This document shows, piece by piece, positions 18,170 to 27,189 of a DNA stretch of 64,000 nt. Position 1 is the stretch's first letter; each line of letters opens with the position of its first letter. The stretch is from Acidobacteriota bacterium (lineage in GTDB: Bacteria > Acidobacteriota > Polarisedimenticolia > J045): contig JAUZRX010000001.1 of the NCBI GenBank assembly GCA_030949985.1, forward strand, positions 1 through 64,000. The letters are read 5' to 3'. Position numbers and translations under genes: made by a program. The notes beneath the pieces were generated by a model. That model worked only from the letters and a program-made list of their open reading frames with translations, did no database searches and was not told where the DNA came from.

Positions 18170-19105
18170 GTGAGCCCAGCTTCGCGCGGCGCGATTCGTG
18201 TCAGCCATCTCTTCGGCCTCGCAGCTTCGCTCTTGTTGTCGGCGGTCTTTTTCGTTTCCGTCTGGACCAAGGCCCTCGACCCCGCCGGCTTCGGCGAACA
18301 GCTCATTCGTGACTTCGCCATACCTCCGGCCCTGGCCCCGGTGGCGGCCCTGCTGGTGATCGGTCTCGAGGCGGCCGTCGCCTTCGGTCTGCTCGGCGCT
18401 CGTCGCCTGCCGGTACTGGCCCTGGCCACCCTGATGATGGCGGGCTTTTTCGGCCTTTCCGCCTACCAGTACTTCTATCCCCCGGAGGATCCCTCCTCCT
18501 GCGGCTGCTTCGGCAACCTGATTCAGCAGTCGCCGCTCCAGCACATGCTGAGCAACGCGCTCTTCCTGGCCCTGGCGGCCCTCGCCTGGCTGGCCCTCGA
18601 TCGCTCCACCGGGTTTCCAGGCTGGCGCTGGGCGTTTCCCGCCTCGGGACTCCTGCTCGCGGTGGCCTTCTCGCTGGCCGCGCCCTCCCTGCCCGTGGAC
18701 GATCTGGCGACCCGGCTGCACGTGGGCACCGATGTGGCCCAGTGGCGCATCGATGAGATCATCCCCGAACTCCAGGACGGCAAGAGCCTGGTCCTGCTGA
18801 TCGACCGGGCCGACGAGCAGACCCGCCTGGATATCGCCCGGGTCAACGAACTGGTGGCGATGCATCCCGACAGCCGGGTACAGGTCTTCGGCCTGGCCGA
18901 AGAAAACGAGGAACTGGCCACCGAGTTCTTCTGGACCGCGGGGCCGGCCTTTGACGTGCGTGGCGCCCCCTGGGGGGTGATCAAGCCCCTCTACCGCCAT
19001 CTCCCCCGTTCCTTCCTGGTGGAAAACGGGAAGGTCGTCCGGGTCTGGAACGGCATCCCCGACGAGGCGACCCTCGAGGCCCTGGCCACGGGGGGGGAGC
19101 GATGA
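18170..19105 (+). CDS. MauE/DoxX-type membrane protein with C-terminal thioredoxin-like part
   Basis: The 311-residue protein starts at GTG 18170 (AGGGGAG upstream). Four or more membrane helices fill residues 15-165: FGLAASLLLSAVFFVSVWTK, LAPVAALLVIGLEAAVAFG, VLALATLMMAGFFGLSAYQY and a later pair. The MauE-family pair C-G-C-F-G lies in SSCGCFGNLIQQSP. MauE-type proteins pass reducing equivalents or support disulfide formation in the periplasm. From about 190 a soluble thioredoxin-like segment follows but lacks a CxxC. The next gene, a secreted thioredoxin with WCPHC, overlaps it by 4 nt, so the two likely work as one redox relay. Confidence 0.75.
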   Translation: MSPASRGAIRVSHLFGLAASLLLSAVFFVSVWTKALDPAGFGEQLIRDFAIPPALAPVAALLVIGLEAAVAFGLLGARRLPVLALATLMMAGFFGLSAYQYFYPPEDPSSCGCFGNLIQQSPLQHMLSNALFLALAALAWLALDRSTGFPGWRWAFPASGLLLAVAFSLAAPSLPVDDLATRLHVGTDVAQWRIDEIIPELQDGKSLVLLIDRADEQTRLDIARVNELVAMHPDSRVQVFGLAEENEELATEFFWTAGPAFDVRGAPWGVIKPLYRHLPRSFLVENGKVVRVWNGIPDEATLEALATGGER

Positions 19106-19908
19106 AACGGCGGGCCGGCGTCGTCGCCTGCGTGCTCGCCCTGGTCCTGCCCCTGGCCGCCGGGAGCGACAGCGCCGAGACTCCGCCCCTCGAGTTCCTG
19201 CTGACGGCGCACTTCCAGCTCCGGGCCCATGGCCAGCCGGACCCCGACGCGAAAATCTACGTGGCCACGGGGCAGGCCGCCGTGCTGGTGCTCAGCGAGA
19301 CCCTGCAGCGGCCGGTCCTGCTCACGGCCCGGGAGAAGACCGCCCAGGCCCTCGAGCCCGAGGCCGTGACACCCGATCCGGAAGACCCCGACCGCCTGCT
19401 GGTCGATCCGAACCGCACCCTCGGCCGGCCCCTGGTGGCCAAGGTCTCGAGTGGACGCCTGAGCTTCGTGGTCGCCGGCAAGCGGGTCGTCGTCGAGCCT
19501 GCCGAGCCCTGGCTGGGGGACGCCACCGCGGCGGAGATCCTCGACCGGCTGCCGGAGCAGCGTCGTGCGGCCAGGCTCTACACGCCGCGCCTCGGGCAGA
19601 TGCGCCTGCTGGCGCGCCACGAGCGTCCACTGGAACTGCTCGTCTTTCTCGGCTCCTGGTGCCCTCACTGCGAGCGACTGATTCCACGGCTGATTCGGGT
19701 GCTCGAAGACCTGGGCGACAAGGCCCCGGCGGCTCGCTTTCATCTCGTGCCCCGCTCGATCATCGACGACCTGCTCGCGCGTCAGTACGGCGTGAAGCAG
19801 ATTCCCCTGGTGATCGTCTTCGAAGGCGAGAAGGAGATCGCTCGGCTCTCGGGAGAGGAACTCAAGCGGCCGGAGGCCGCCTTGGCCCGGGTGCTGTTCG
19901 CAGACTAG
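19102..19908 (+). CDS. Secreted thioredoxin-like protein
   Basis: The 268-residue protein has a signal peptide (MKRRAGVVACVLALVLPLAAG), a beta-rich region to about 170, and a thioredoxin fold with VFLGSWCPHCERLIPRL (redox WCPHC) and the cis-Pro segment GVKQIPLVIVFEG. It should act as a periplasmic thiol-disulfide or peroxide-handling factor. ATG overlaps the stop of the MauE-like gene (ATGA), which argues for translational coupling and a shared job. Confidence 0.8.
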   Translation: MKRRAGVVACVLALVLPLAAGSDSAETPPLEFLLTAHFQLRAHGQPDPDAKIYVATGQAAVLVLSETLQRPVLLTAREKTAQALEPEAVTPDPEDPDRLLVDPNRTLGRPLVAKVSSGRLSFVVAGKRVVVEPAEPWLGDATAAEILDRLPEQRRAARLYTPRLGQMRLLARHERPLELLVFLGSWCPHCERLIPRLIRVLEDLGDKAPAARFHLVPRSIIDDLLARQYGVKQIPLVIVFEGEKEIARLSGEELKRPEAALARVLFAD

Positions 19909-19996
19909 CCGTCTGTTGATAAAGTCTTTTCCGTGCGAGAAGCCGGAATCTCGGCGCCACCCGCGAGAAGGACTTTTCGAGCAGGCTGCCAGGCGG

Positions 19997-20452
19997 ATGA
20001 CGACGATGGAACGAGACGAGACGATCACCCTGAACCTGCCGAGCCGCCTGGCCTACCTCGATGCGGTCCAAGGGATGGCCGAGCTGCTGGCCTCCACCGC
20101 GGGCTTCGACGAGGAGGCCCGGCTCGATGTGGGCCTGGCGGTGCGGGAAGGGACGATCAACGCCGTCAAGCACGGTAACGGTCTCGACCCGGCCAAGACC
20201 GTGATTCTCGAGTTTCGTCTCGGCAGTGCTGCGTTGAGCATCGCCATTCGTGACGAAGGCGCCGGTTTCGAGCCCCGGCACACCCCCGACCCCACGACCC
20301 CGGAGAACCTCTGGCGTTCATCGGGCCGCGGTCTGCTGCTGATGCGCTCGCTGGTCGACGAGGTGCGCTTCGAGCGTCACGAGTCCGGCATGGAACTGGT
20401 TCTCATCAAGAACTGCCCGGTGGATACCGAGCGGGACGAGGAGGTCTCGTGA
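19997..20452 (+). CDS. RsbW-like anti-sigma factor / serine kinase
   Basis: The 151-residue protein is a HATPase_c domain of the anti-sigma kinase type: an N-box VREGTINAVKHGNG (conserved Asn), a G1 box IAIRDEGAGFEP and a G2 box SGRGLLLMRSLVDEVRF. Such kinases hold a sigma factor or another partner and phosphorylate a STAS antagonist; the STAS gene overlaps the end of this one by 4 nt. The ATG at 19997 was chosen because the family sequence starts just after it and AGGCGG precedes it; ATG 20006 is an equal alternative. No cognate sigma factor is seen in the window. Confidence 0.85.
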   Translation: MTTMERDETITLNLPSRLAYLDAVQGMAELLASTAGFDEEARLDVGLAVREGTINAVKHGNGLDPAKTVILEFRLGSAALSIAIRDEGAGFEPRHTPDPTTPENLWRSSGRGLLLMRSLVDEVRFERHESGMELVLIKNCPVDTERDEEVS

Positions 20453-20793
20453 GCCACCAAGTCGATTATCAGGACGGTATCGCGATCACCCGCCTGGTGG
20501 GTCGCATCACGGTGGGCAACGCCCTCGACGACGTACGGGAGGTGGTGGAAGACGAGATCGCCGCCGGTCGCCTGCGCGTGATCTTCGATCTCAGCGGCGT
20601 GAACTTCGTCGACTCCGCCGGCCTCGGCGAACTGGTCGCCTGTCATCGCAGTCTCGACCAGCTGGGGGGACGCCTCGTGCTGGCCGCTCCCCGGGGCAAG
20701 GTCCGCGACCTGATCGAGCTGACCCGCATCGGCGAGCTTCTGCCCGTGTGCCCGACAGTGGAAGAGGCCCTTCAGCGGGTGGTCGAGGACTGA
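20449..20793 (+). CDS. STAS-domain anti-sigma factor antagonist
   Basis: The 114-residue protein is a single STAS domain with the phosphorylation loop FDLSGVNFVDSAGLGELVA; the Asp-Ser-Ala-Gly-Leu motif holds the serine targeted by RsbW-type kinases. It starts at GTG 20449 inside the last codons of the kinase gene. Unphosphorylated protein should release the partner held by the kinase. The 3' end overlaps the convergent mutS by 22 nt. Confidence 0.9.
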   Translation: MSHQVDYQDGIAITRLVGRITVGNALDDVREVVEDEIAAGRLRVIFDLSGVNFVDSAGLGELVACHRSLDQLGGRLVLAAPRGKVRDLIELTRIGELLPVCPTVEEALQRVVED

Positions 20794-23444
20794 CCTCCCA
20801 GGAGCCCGATCAGCCGGTAGAGCAGCTCGTGGGCCTGGCGTGGTGAGAGGTCGTCGGGATCGCACTCTCTGAGTGCGGCCAGGGCTTGCGCCTCTTCCGG
20901 TGACGGCTCCGGCTCCCCGGCGGGGCTTTCGAAGAGGGAAAGCTGCCGCACCCCGTCCCTGTCGCGACCCAGCTTGTCCGCCAGGTGCTCGCCGCTGATC
21001 TCCTCGAGGATCTCCCAGGCCCTGGTGATCACCGCGTCGGGAAGTCCCGCCAGCCGGGCCACGTGGATCCCGTAGGAGCGGTCCGAAGGTCCCGGTTCCA
21101 CCCGGTGGAGAAAGACGACCTCCTGCCCGTGCTCCCGCACGGTGATGTGTACGTTCTCGAGACCTTCGTGGCGGGCCGCCAGCTCCGTCAGCTCGTGGTA
21201 GTGGGTTGCGAACAGGGCCTTGGGGCGCAACCGCGTGTCCCGCAGCAGGTGTTCGACCACCGCCCAGGCGATGGCCATCCCGTCCCAGGTGGCCGTGCCC
21301 CGTCCGATTTCGTCGAGGATCACCAGGGAGCGGGGCGTGGCGTTGTGCAGGATGTTGGCGGTCTCCGTCATTTCCACCATGAAGGTCGACTCGCCGCCGG
21401 CCAGGTTGTCGGAGGCGCCGACCCGGCAGAAGATCCGGTCGACGAGAGAGATGCGGGCCGAGCGGGCGGGGACGAAAGCGCCGGCCTGGGCCATCAGGAC
21501 GATCAGGGCGGCCTGGCGCAGGTAGGTGCTCTTGCCGCCCATGTTGGGACCGGTGACGATCAGCAGCCGCCGCTTGTCGTCGAGCAGGCAGTCATTGGGC
21601 ACGAAGCGTCCCGGCTCCAGCAGGCGTTCGACCACCGGGTGCCGGCCGTCGCGGATCTCGATCCGGTCGTCCTCGGCCAGGGAGGGGCGCACGTAGCCCT
21701 CGCGGGCGGCGACTTCCGCGAACCCGGCCAGCACGTCGGCCTCGGCGATGGCGGCCGCGGTTTCCCGCACCCGTCCCGCCTGCGCCACCACCTGGTCGAC
21801 CAGTTTCTCGAAAAGGGCCTTCTCCCGTTCGGCCAGGCGCTCGCTGGCCGAGAGGATGCGGGCTTCGAGGTCCTTGATCTCCGCGGTGACATAGCGTTCG
21901 CCGGTGGCGATGGTCTGCCGCCGCTCCCACTCGGGGGGAACCCGGGAAAGGTTGGCCTTGCTCACTTCCAGGAAGTAGCCGAAGACCTTGTTGTACTTGA
22001 TCTTCAGGGAGGCGATGCCGGTGGCTTCCCGCTCGCGGGTTTCGATCCCCGCGATCAGCTCCCGGGAGCCCCGGGCCAGCTCGCGCACGGCGTCGAGATC
22101 GGCGTCGTAGCCTTCGCGGATCACCCTCCCCTCGCCGGGGGCGGCTCCCGGCTCGTCGGCCAGCCCCGCGCCCAGCTCGCCGAGCAGGTCTTCGAGCAGG
22201 TCGATACGGGCGGCGAGGGCCGTCGCATCCGGCGCGGTCAACCCGGCGAGGGCTTCCCGCACTTCCGGGAGCGCCGCCAGGGAGCGCCGGAGGGCCGCCA
22301 GGTCATGGGGCGTCGAGCGCCGGAGGGCCGCCCGGGAGAGCAGGCGCTCGAGATCCCGGATCTCCCGCAGGGCCTCCCGCAGGGATGCCCGCACCTCGGC
22401 GCGCTGGACCAGGGCTTCGACCACCGCGTGCCGGGCCAGGATGGCGTTCTTCTCCACCAGGGGTTCGAGCAGCCAGGTGCGCAGCGCCCGGGCGCCGAGG
22501 GGGGTCAGGGTGGCGTCGAGGGCTTCGAGCAGGGTCTGGCTCCGTCCTCCATCCCGCAGGTTGGCCACCACCTCCAGGTTGCGTCGGCTCGATCGGTCGA
22601 GGAGCAGGATCCGCCGGGGATCCTCCACCCGCAGTCGATCCAGGTGGGCCGGCTGCACCCGCTGGGTTCGCTGCAGGTGGGCCAGCGCGGCGGCCGTCGC
22701 CGGCAGCGCCGGATGGTCGTCCTCGCAGCCGAAGCCGGCCAGGGAGGCCACCTGGAGTTGCTCGACGACCCGGTCCCGGGCCAGCAGGGGCTCGAACAGG
22801 GAGTCGTCGAGGGTGGTGAGCAGAACCTCCCCCAGGCCGTGACGGCCCAGCAGGGCTTCGAGGGTCGCGGCCGAGGTGGAGGCGACCAGCAGCTCCCGCA
22901 CCTCGTAGCGGCTGAGCACTTCCGCCAGCGCCGGCTCGTTTCCGGCCCGCGCGAGCACCATGCCCCCGGTGGACAGGTCCACCAGGCACAGACCCCAGGG
23001 GCCCGGGGCCTGGCCCGCCAGGCAGGCGAGGTAGTTGCCCGAGCCGGGATCGAGCTGGTCGGCATCGACGAGGGTTCCCGGGCTGACCACCCGGACCACT
23101 TCGCGGCGCACCATGCCCTTGGCCTTCTTGGGGTCTTCCATCTGCTCGCAGACGGCGACCCGGTGGCCGGCTTTGACCAGGCGGGCGATGTAGTTTCGGG
23201 CGGCATGGTGGGGCACGCCGCACATGGGGGCCGAGGTGGCCGTGCCCTTGCCGCGACTGGTCAGGGCGATGCCGAGAATCGGGGCGGCGGTGCGGGCGTC
23301 GTCGAAGAACAGTTCGTAGAAGTCGCCCATGCGGAAGAAGAGCAAGGCGTCGGGATGCTGGCGCTTCGCCTGTTGCCACTGGCGAAACATCGGCGTCAGC
23401 TTTCCACCGGAGGGCGTTGTCGCCGCCTGGCCCGAACGCGTCAC
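20772..23444 (-). CDS. mutS: DNA mismatch repair protein MutS
   Basis: The 890-residue protein has the MutS architecture: mismatch-binding domain with FRMGDFYELFFDDA (the F-x-E motif that stacks on the mispair), connector, lever and clamp domains, then the ATPase with Walker A VTGPNMGGKSTYLRQ, Walker B ILDEIGRGTATWDG and ATHYHELTEL. It binds mismatches and small loops and recruits MutL. The start is the GTG at 23444. No mutL is present in this window. Its 3' end overlaps the STAS gene tail to tail. Confidence 0.98.
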   Translation of the reverse strand: MTRSGQAATTPSGGKLTPMFRQWQQAKRQHPDALLFFRMGDFYELFFDDARTAAPILGIALTSRGKGTATSAPMCGVPHHAARNYIARLVKAGHRVAVCEQMEDPKKAKGMVRREVVRVVSPGTLVDADQLDPGSGNYLACLAGQAPGPWGLCLVDLSTGGMVLARAGNEPALAEVLSRYEVRELLVASTSAATLEALLGRHGLGEVLLTTLDDSLFEPLLARDRVVEQLQVASLAGFGCEDDHPALPATAAALAHLQRTQRVQPAHLDRLRVEDPRRILLLDRSSRRNLEVVANLRDGGRSQTLLEALDATLTPLGARALRTWLLEPLVEKNAILARHAVVEALVQRAEVRASLREALREIRDLERLLSRAALRRSTPHDLAALRRSLAALPEVREALAGLTAPDATALAARIDLLEDLLGELGAGLADEPGAAPGEGRVIREGYDADLDAVRELARGSRELIAGIETREREATGIASLKIKYNKVFGYFLEVSKANLSRVPPEWERRQTIATGERYVTAEIKDLEARILSASERLAEREKALFEKLVDQVVAQAGRVRETAAAIAEADVLAGFAEVAAREGYVRPSLAEDDRIEIRDGRHPVVERLLEPGRFVPNDCLLDDKRRLLIVTGPNMGGKSTYLRQAALIVLMAQAGAFVPARSARISLVDRIFCRVGASDNLAGGESTFMVEMTETANILHNATPRSLVILDEIGRGTATWDGMAIAWAVVEHLLRDTRLRPKALFATHYHELTELAARHEGLENVHITVREHGQEVVFLHRVEPGPSDRSYGIHVARLAGLPDAVITRAWEILEEISGEHLADKLGRDRDGVRQLSLFESPAGEPEPSPEEAQALAALRECDPDDLSPRQAHELLYRLIGLLGGQSSTTR

Positions 23445-23549
23445 GGAATCCGACTCCTTTTCCTGGCCCCTTCAGATCGCGCGGGGACGGTATCACATCC
23501 CCTGTTCCGCATCATTCCGCACCGCGTGGGTTGACAAGGGGTGGGGCGC

Positions 23550-23975
23550 GTGCGTAAAACGGCACCGATGGATGCCCGCCGCGACGACATCGACCTCGTC
23601 GAAAGTTCCCCGGACAACCACGCCGCAGAGGACGTGGGGTCCCGCGTCTTCACCGACGAAGACCGGATTCTGCTCGTTTTCGCCTACCTCGGTCCGCTGG
23701 CCCTGGTCTCCCTTTTCGGTAGTCGGGATCCCTTCGTGCGCTGGCACGTGCGCCAGGGCGGGGGACTGTCCATCGCCGCGGCGGCGCTGATGCTGCTGCT
23801 CTATCCCTTCGACTGGCTGTTTTCCATGATCCCTCTCTTCGGCCGCTTCTTCTTCGCGGTCGAAGTTCTCGTCGGACTCGGCTACCTGGCCCTGATCGCC
23901 ATGGCGATCGAGAAGGCCTTGCGGGGCGGTCGCTTCCGCATTCCATGGCTCGCCGACCTGGCCGACCAGGATTAG
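23550..23975 (+). CDS. Small membrane protein, DUF4870-like
   Basis: The 141-residue protein has a polar N-terminus and three hydrophobic segments (ILLVFAYLGPLALVSLFG, LSIAAAALMLLLYPFDWLF and VEVLVGLGYLALIAMAIEKA), with the charged HVRQGG between the first two. That pattern (W-H-x-R-Q-G before the second helix) fits Tic20/DUF4870 proteins. GTG 23550 is preferred for its spacing from AAGGGG; GTG 23541 and ATG 23568 are alternatives. The next gene begins 5 nt after the stop. Confidence 0.65.
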   Translation: MRKTAPMDARRDDIDLVESSPDNHAAEDVGSRVFTDEDRILLVFAYLGPLALVSLFGSRDPFVRWHVRQGGGLSIAAAALMLLLYPFDWLFSMIPLFGRFFFAVEVLVGLGYLALIAMAIEKALRGGRFRIPWLADLADQD

Positions 23976-23980
23976 CCTCC

Positions 23981-25165
23981 ATGCCCACAGGCCAGCTTCG
24001 TCGCGGCGTCGCTCCACCGCGCCCGCCGCATACCTCCACCGACTCCCGCGTCACCCCCGGACGGCTGCGCTGGGTCTTCGCCGGCGAGGTGGTCGAGGTG
24101 CGCCTGGCGCCGGGGCCTCAGCTCGTTCCCGTCGCCGACGGCGGTGAGCGGCTGGTCTCGACGATCCTCGCCGCCCTGGACGACGGTGCCGCGGGAGAGA
24201 CGCGGGTCCGGCGCCCCGCCGGTGAGTTGGAAGTCTTTCTCGACGTGGGGCACGACTGGCCCCGCCCCGCACGCTCGCCCTCCTGGGCCATCGGCGGGGG
24301 CGATCTGCTGCCGGACAGCGAGGCCCTGGTCGAGGCTCGCCGGCGGCTGCGCGAGCACCTGCTGAGGGCCGGCGGCCTCGACCAGCAGACCCTGCAGGCG
24401 ATGATCGACTATCCCGTCCGCCGCCGGGCCCTGGCCGCCAGGCGGTTGCGGCTCGATCGCCGGCTGATCCAGCTCGACGATCAGATCCAGGCCGGCCGGC
24501 GCGCGGCCCGCATCGCCCTGGCCGGGGCGATGGTGGGAGTCGCGGGGCTGGTCGCGGGGGTCGTCACCTCGGCGCCCCTGCTGCTGATCGCCGCCGCCTC
24601 CCTGTTCTGCCTCGGCTCGGGGGTGATGGCCGAAAGGCGCCTGCAGTTCCCCGCCGCCGAGGCGCGCCGGCTGCACTTCGAGCGACGCCTCGAAGTCCTG
24701 ATCGAAGAGAGTGACGCCCTCGACGACCAGGGGCGGAGCCTGGCCCGGCGCCTGGGCTGCCGTGACCCCTGGGAGGCCGCCGACCGGGCCCTGGAGGCCC
24801 TGGCCTCGAGGCGGCGCCTGGGGGGGCGGGAGCGTTCGGCGCGGATCACGGAAGTGGCCGCCGAAATGGCCCGGCGTCTGCTCCGGCCGGCACCCCCGCC
24901 CGACGCGCCTCTGCCGGCGCCTGCCCGCGGGGCGGGGTGGCCCGCGGAGGTGGCCGGGGCAGAGGGCCGGGTGATCGACGACGCGCTGGTGCTGCGGGCC
25001 GCGGCGTTGATCGAGCGCCTGGAACGGGAACTACCCGCCCCGTGGCCCCTGGTGCTCTGGGAGCCCTGGCCGGATCTGCCTGCGGGCGAGCGGGCCCGCG
25101 CCCTGTTCGCCCTGGCGGAGACGATGCCCGAGCGAGCGGTCATCGCCCTGGTTCGCGGCCGCTGA
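23981..25165 (+). CDS. Membrane protein with two central helices and flanking coiled coil, unknown
   Basis: The 394-residue protein has an N-terminal beta-rich part, a helical basic region rich in Arg (VRRRALAARRLRLDRRLIQ), then two adjacent membrane helices near residues 185-225 (IALAGAMVGVAGLVAGVV and LLLIAAASLFCLGSGVM). A long charged helical segment and a C-terminal alpha/beta part (WPLVLWEPWPDLPAGER) follow. Helical hairpins flanked by coiled coils occur in chromosome-segregation and stress ATPase partners, but there is no ATPase motif here. Start ATG 23981 follows the previous gene closely. Function unknown. Confidence 0.6.
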   Translation: MPTGQLRRGVAPPRPPHTSTDSRVTPGRLRWVFAGEVVEVRLAPGPQLVPVADGGERLVSTILAALDDGAAGETRVRRPAGELEVFLDVGHDWPRPARSPSWAIGGGDLLPDSEALVEARRRLREHLLRAGGLDQQTLQAMIDYPVRRRALAARRLRLDRRLIQLDDQIQAGRRAARIALAGAMVGVAGLVAGVVTSAPLLLIAAASLFCLGSGVMAERRLQFPAAEARRLHFERRLEVLIEESDALDDQGRSLARRLGCRDPWEAADRALEALASRRRLGGRERSARITEVAAEMARRLLRPAPPPDAPLPAPARGAGWPAEVAGAEGRVIDDALVLRAAALIERLERELPAPWPLVLWEPWPDLPAGERARALFALAETMPERAVIALVRGR

Positions 25166-25192
25166 GGACGGGCTCGCCGGGGCGCTCGAGCC

Positions 25193-26383
25193 CTATTCCC
25201 CGAACTGGACCAGTTGGCTCGAGCGGTCCTGGGTCGCCCGTTGGAGGAACAGGCGGTACCAGGGATGGAAGATCAACGGTCCGATGCCGATCTGGACGTT
25301 CCATTCCCTCAGGGGCAGACCGCGACGCAGGGCCTCGGCGACAATGCCGACGAAACGGGCCTGGGCCGTGCGCATGGCCGCGAGGGTCTCCGGATGGGGG
25401 GCGGGGCGGGTGCCCGGCTTTTTCTTGCGCGGGACCTCGACGACGCGGCCGGAGAAGGCCGTCCAGGCCTGGCGGGCCGCCGCCTGGAGTTCGTTCCTCA
25501 GTTCGGCGACACTCAAAGCACTCAAGGGACGACCGTCGGCGGCGGTGGAGGGAATCTCGAGCCCCCAGCGCTGGACCTCGGCCAGCCGCTCGAGGCCGCG
25601 CAGGGCATATCGAGCCGCCAGGGCCGGCTCTCCCGGCCCCTTGGCGGCGGCGCTGAAGGCCTCCCGCGCGCCGTCGAAATCGCCTCCGGCCAGCCGCGCC
25701 CGGGCCACCCGGAGCATGGCCGAGGTTCCGGCCTGCCCCGCTTTTTCCAGCAACCTGGCCGCACGGAGGGCCAGCTCGCCGGCGCCGGCCTCTCCCGCGC
25801 CCCGGGCGATGCGTTCGAGGTAGGCGTCGCGCAGGGCGGCGCCGTTTTCGGCGGCCTCCACGGCCCGCGTGAAGGGTTCGACCGCCCCCCGGGGATCGCC
25901 GCTGTCGCGGAACAGCTTGCCCAGCCGGAACCAGGCCTCGGGCTCGTCCTCCGGAACGGTCAGCTCGCCCCCTCGCCACGCGGCCACCGCCCGCGTCGCC
26001 CGCTCCCGGGCGTCGTCGGCGCGCCCCAGGTTGAGCAGGGCGTTGACCATGTAGAAATGGGCTTCGAGCGGCGCTCCGGGGCGATCGACCGCCTGACCGA
26101 GCTTGTCGACGGCGGCCTCGTAGCGCTGCCGGGCGCCCGGCCGGCGCAGGTAGGCCAGGCAGAAACCCCAGCGATACTCCGCCACGCCGTCGAGGGCCTC
26201 GTCGCTTCGCTCCTCCGCCTGGCCGTAGGCGCCGATCACCTCCGCGCAGCGGCCCTGGTCATAGGCCGCGGCGGCTCGTGCCAGCAGGGCTTCGGTATCT
26301 TGTCCCCATCCCGCCGGGATCATCGCCAGTACGGCGGCCAGGGCCGCCGCTCGGCTGCTCGCTCTACCTGCAAAACCTGCCAT
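25193..26383 (-). CDS. Secreted TPR-like repeat protein
   Basis: ATG 26383 has AAGGAG upstream and opens a signal peptide (RAAALAAVLAMIPAGWGQ). The 396-residue protein contains TPR-like helical pairs: AAAAYDQGRCAEVIGAYGQA, EAHFYMVNALLNLGRADDARE, EAWFRLGKLFRDSGDPRGA and ARARLAGGDFDGAREAFSAA. The C-terminal 120 residues are not repeats and include a basic KKKPGTRPAP patch. It is probably a periplasmic scaffold. It is divergent from lolA, with 64 nt between starts. Confidence 0.7.
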   Translation of the reverse strand: MAGFAGRASSRAAALAAVLAMIPAGWGQDTEALLARAAAAYDQGRCAEVIGAYGQAEERSDEALDGVAEYRWGFCLAYLRRPGARQRYEAAVDKLGQAVDRPGAPLEAHFYMVNALLNLGRADDARERATRAVAAWRGGELTVPEDEPEAWFRLGKLFRDSGDPRGAVEPFTRAVEAAENGAALRDAYLERIARGAGEAGAGELALRAARLLEKAGQAGTSAMLRVARARLAGGDFDGAREAFSAAAKGPGEPALAARYALRGLERLAEVQRWGLEIPSTAADGRPLSALSVAELRNELQAAARQAWTAFSGRVVEVPRKKKPGTRPAPHPETLAAMRTAQARFVGIVAEALRRGLPLREWNVQIGIGPLIFHPWYRLFLQRATQDRSSQLVQFGE

Positions 26384-26434
26384 CGTCGTCACTCGCTCCT
26401 TACCGATTCCGGCGCAAGAATACCGCCTTCCGGT

Positions 26435-26440
26435 TAGAAT
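26435..26440 (+). promoter_or_regulatory. -10 element of lolA (predicted leaderless transcript)
   Basis: TAGAAT ends 7 nt before the ATG at 26448, where transcription would be expected to start. The other in-frame ATG (26439) lies inside the element itself, so it is unlikely to be used. No clear -35 hexamer is visible. Confidence 0.45.
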
Positions 26441-26447
26441 GGCGCGC

Positions 26448-27119
26448 ATGGCCTTTCCCCTTTTCGGTGTCCTGCTCCTGGCCGCGGCCCTCCCGGCAGC
26501 GCCCGCCGGTGATCCCGCCGAGGCCCTGGCCGAGGCCAGGCGGGTGGTCGAAGTCGTCCACCGTCTCGAAAACCGCTACCGCGAGATGGGGTCGTTCCGC
26601 CTCGACTTCGTCCAGCGCTACGTCTCGTCCGCCTTCGGGATGGAAGACGAGCAGCAGCAGGGCACGATCCTCGTGCGCTGTCCCGACCGGATGCGCATCG
26701 ACTACAGTCGCCCGCCGGGCCAGTACGCTCTTTTCGACGGCGCCACCTGGTGGCTGATCGAACCCGACGAGCAGACCGTCACCCGGGCTCAGCGCGGAAA
26801 AGGGGAGGGCAATCCCCTGCTCGACCTGCTCTCCGGCACCACCGATCTGCTGCGCCTTTTCGCCGCGCGTCCCGACTCCAGGCCCGGACCCCGGGGGCGT
26901 ATCCGCCTGCTGCTGCTGCCCCGGGAAGAGCGGGAAGACATCGAGACCCTGATGCTGGAAATCGAGACCCGTACGGGCAACCTGCGTCGGGCCGAGGTGG
27001 TCGGTCCCCTGGGCGGGCGCATGATTTACGTCTTCGAGCCCCCCCGGCCGGTTCCGCCGCCGGGCGACGAGGACTTCCGGGTGACGATCCCGCCGGGATA
27101 CCTGCTGCTCGACGGTTAG
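26448..27119 (+). CDS. lolA: Outer-membrane lipoprotein carrier protein LolA-like
   Basis: The 223-residue protein has a signal peptide (FPLFGVLLLAAALPAAPAG) and a LolA-type half-barrel sequence: MGSFRLDFVQRYVSSAFG, GTILVRCPDRMRIDYSRPPG, LFDGATWWLIEPDEQTV and LLDLLSGTTDLLRLF. LolA ferries lipoproteins from the inner to the outer membrane. The start at 26448 is favoured over 26439 because a -10 hexamer (TAGAAT, 26435-26440) covers the upstream ATG. No ribosome site is seen, which fits a leaderless mRNA. Confidence 0.8.
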   Translation: MAFPLFGVLLLAAALPAAPAGDPAEALAEARRVVEVVHRLENRYREMGSFRLDFVQRYVSSAFGMEDEQQQGTILVRCPDRMRIDYSRPPGQYALFDGATWWLIEPDEQTVTRAQRGKGEGNPLLDLLSGTTDLLRLFAARPDSRPGPRGRIRLLLLPREEREDIETLMLEIETRTGNLRRAEVVGPLGGRMIYVFEPPRPVPPPGDEDFRVTIPPGYLLLDG

Positions 27120-27150
27120 CCGCCCGTCGATCCAGTCTCTTCCACTCGAG

Positions 27151-27180
27151 TTGTGCCGTTTTTCCCGAGGGTGCTATTCT
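27151..27180 (+). promoter_or_regulatory. Promoter of the carboxypeptidase-like-domain gene / polyprenyl synthase operon
   Basis: TTGTGC (27151-27156) and TATTCT (27175-27180) are 18 nt apart. Transcription would start near 27187, only about 3 nt before the GTG at 27190, which has no Shine-Dalgarno. Confidence 0.5.
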
Positions 27181-27189
27181 GCCCGCACC

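Noticed and set aside
16126-18429. 767-residue minus-strand open frame
   Set aside because: Its first 440 residues are the wrong-phase shadow of the 2-hydroxyacid dehydrogenase gene; only the DUF4003-like part from 17106 reads as protein.
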